Shown here: in pieces, positions 63,911-64,000 of the stretch
How positions within the stretch are numbered: the stretch's first letter is position 1
How the letters are laid out: every line of letters begins with the position of its first letter
Assembly (NCBI RefSeq): GCF_018380615.1
Contig: NZ_JAGYVZ010000002.1
Coordinates: 372,001 to 436,000, forward strand
DNA from: Flavobacterium psychroterrae
Lineage (GTDB): Bacteria; Bacteroidota; Bacteroidia; Flavobacteriales; Flavobacteriaceae
Length of the DNA stretch: 64,000 nucleotides
Direction of reading: 5' to 3'
Notes under the pieces: model-generated
Told to the model about the DNA's origin: nothing
The model's database searches: none
Seen by the model: only the letters and a program-made list of their open reading frames with translations
Position numbers and translations under genes: made by a program

Positions 63911-64000
63911 ATGGCAACATCAGTAAACCCGTATTTAATTTTTAACGGAAATTGCGAAGAAGCATTTCTGTTTTACAAATCAGTTTTTGGAGGAGAATTT
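63911..64000 (+). CDS. VOC-family protein, PhnB-like (3' truncated by window)
   Basis: The first 30 codons of a gene cut by the window edge: MATSVNPYLIFNGNCEEAFL followed by FYKSVFGGEF, the start of PhnB-like VOC proteins. It continues the run of SRPBCC and VOC genes. An A-rich sequence (ACAAAAAACAAAAAT) precedes the ATG, the usual weak ribosome-binding region here. Confidence 0.85.
   Translation, partial: MATSVNPYLIFNGNCEEAFLFYKSVFGGEF

Overview
The window is a stretch of AT-rich chromosome from a gliding member of the Bacteroidota, almost certainly Flavobacterium. The basis is: the gene order sprA-gcvH-vanZ-deoC-remB, which I recall from F. johnsoniae; flavobacterial families (DUF4249, DUF4270, DUF4403, DUF4907, DUF6089, SprF-like PorP); and repeated TAnnTTTG -7 promoter boxes just upstream of starts. 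I see no rRNA, tRNA, CRISPR array, prophage or intact insertion sequence.

Layout. 1-10.6 kb: the 3' part of sprA (type IX secretion translocon), gcvH, a VanZ-like gene, deoC and the gliding gene remB. 10.7-15.9 kb: a cytochrome oxidase maturation and structure cluster (cyoE, two COX3 genes, COX4-like, a cysteine-free SCO-like protein, a true SCO, DUF420, a small CxxC protein). 16-19.3 kb: a TPR protein and a convergent DUF4403 lipoprotein. 19.5-26.7 kb: a six-gene MacAB/TolC-type exporter with two permeases and two adaptors. 26.7-31.4 kb: tsaB, mscS, a YtxH-like protein, a NifU-type scaffold, a SprF-like barrel and a gamma carbonic anhydrase. 31.5-36.5 kb (minus): a run of beta-barrel, Kelch lipoprotein, DUF4907, LytS-type kinase and intradiol dioxygenase, followed by a separately promoted LytTR regulator. 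36.7-39.3 kb: a DUF4270 lipoprotein with a FadL-like barrel. 39.3-48.6 kb: murI, two OmpH/Skp chaperones, bamA, uppS, a DUF6089 barrel, nadK, a CBS protein and pdxJ. 48.6-55.9 kb: an accessory-looking patch with a decayed DUF1016 gene, a palindromic repeat, a divergent XRE regulator/hypothetical pair, a TonB receptor with DUF4249 lipoprotein, an orphan lipoprotein, an esterase and a holin-like membrane protein. 56-59.8 kb: tig, clpP, clpX. 59.9-64 kb: an L,D-transpeptidase-like lipoprotein, a 45-aa membrane protein, and a GlxA/AraC regulator divergent from SRPBCC and VOC genes, the last cut by the window edge.

Much of the window builds or serves the envelope: bamA with its chaperones, T9SS and gliding parts, TonB import, tripartite export and surface lipoproteins. 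The most unusual points are the cysteine-free SCO partner, an EF-hand-like loop in the DUF420 oxidase-assembly protein, the sensor kinase/dioxygenase/Kelch operon, a perfect palindrome between divergent promoters at 49.44 kb, and several inverted repeats placed at promoters rather than at gene ends. No single system here can be called new from sequence alone; the 31.5-36.5 kb locus is the best candidate.
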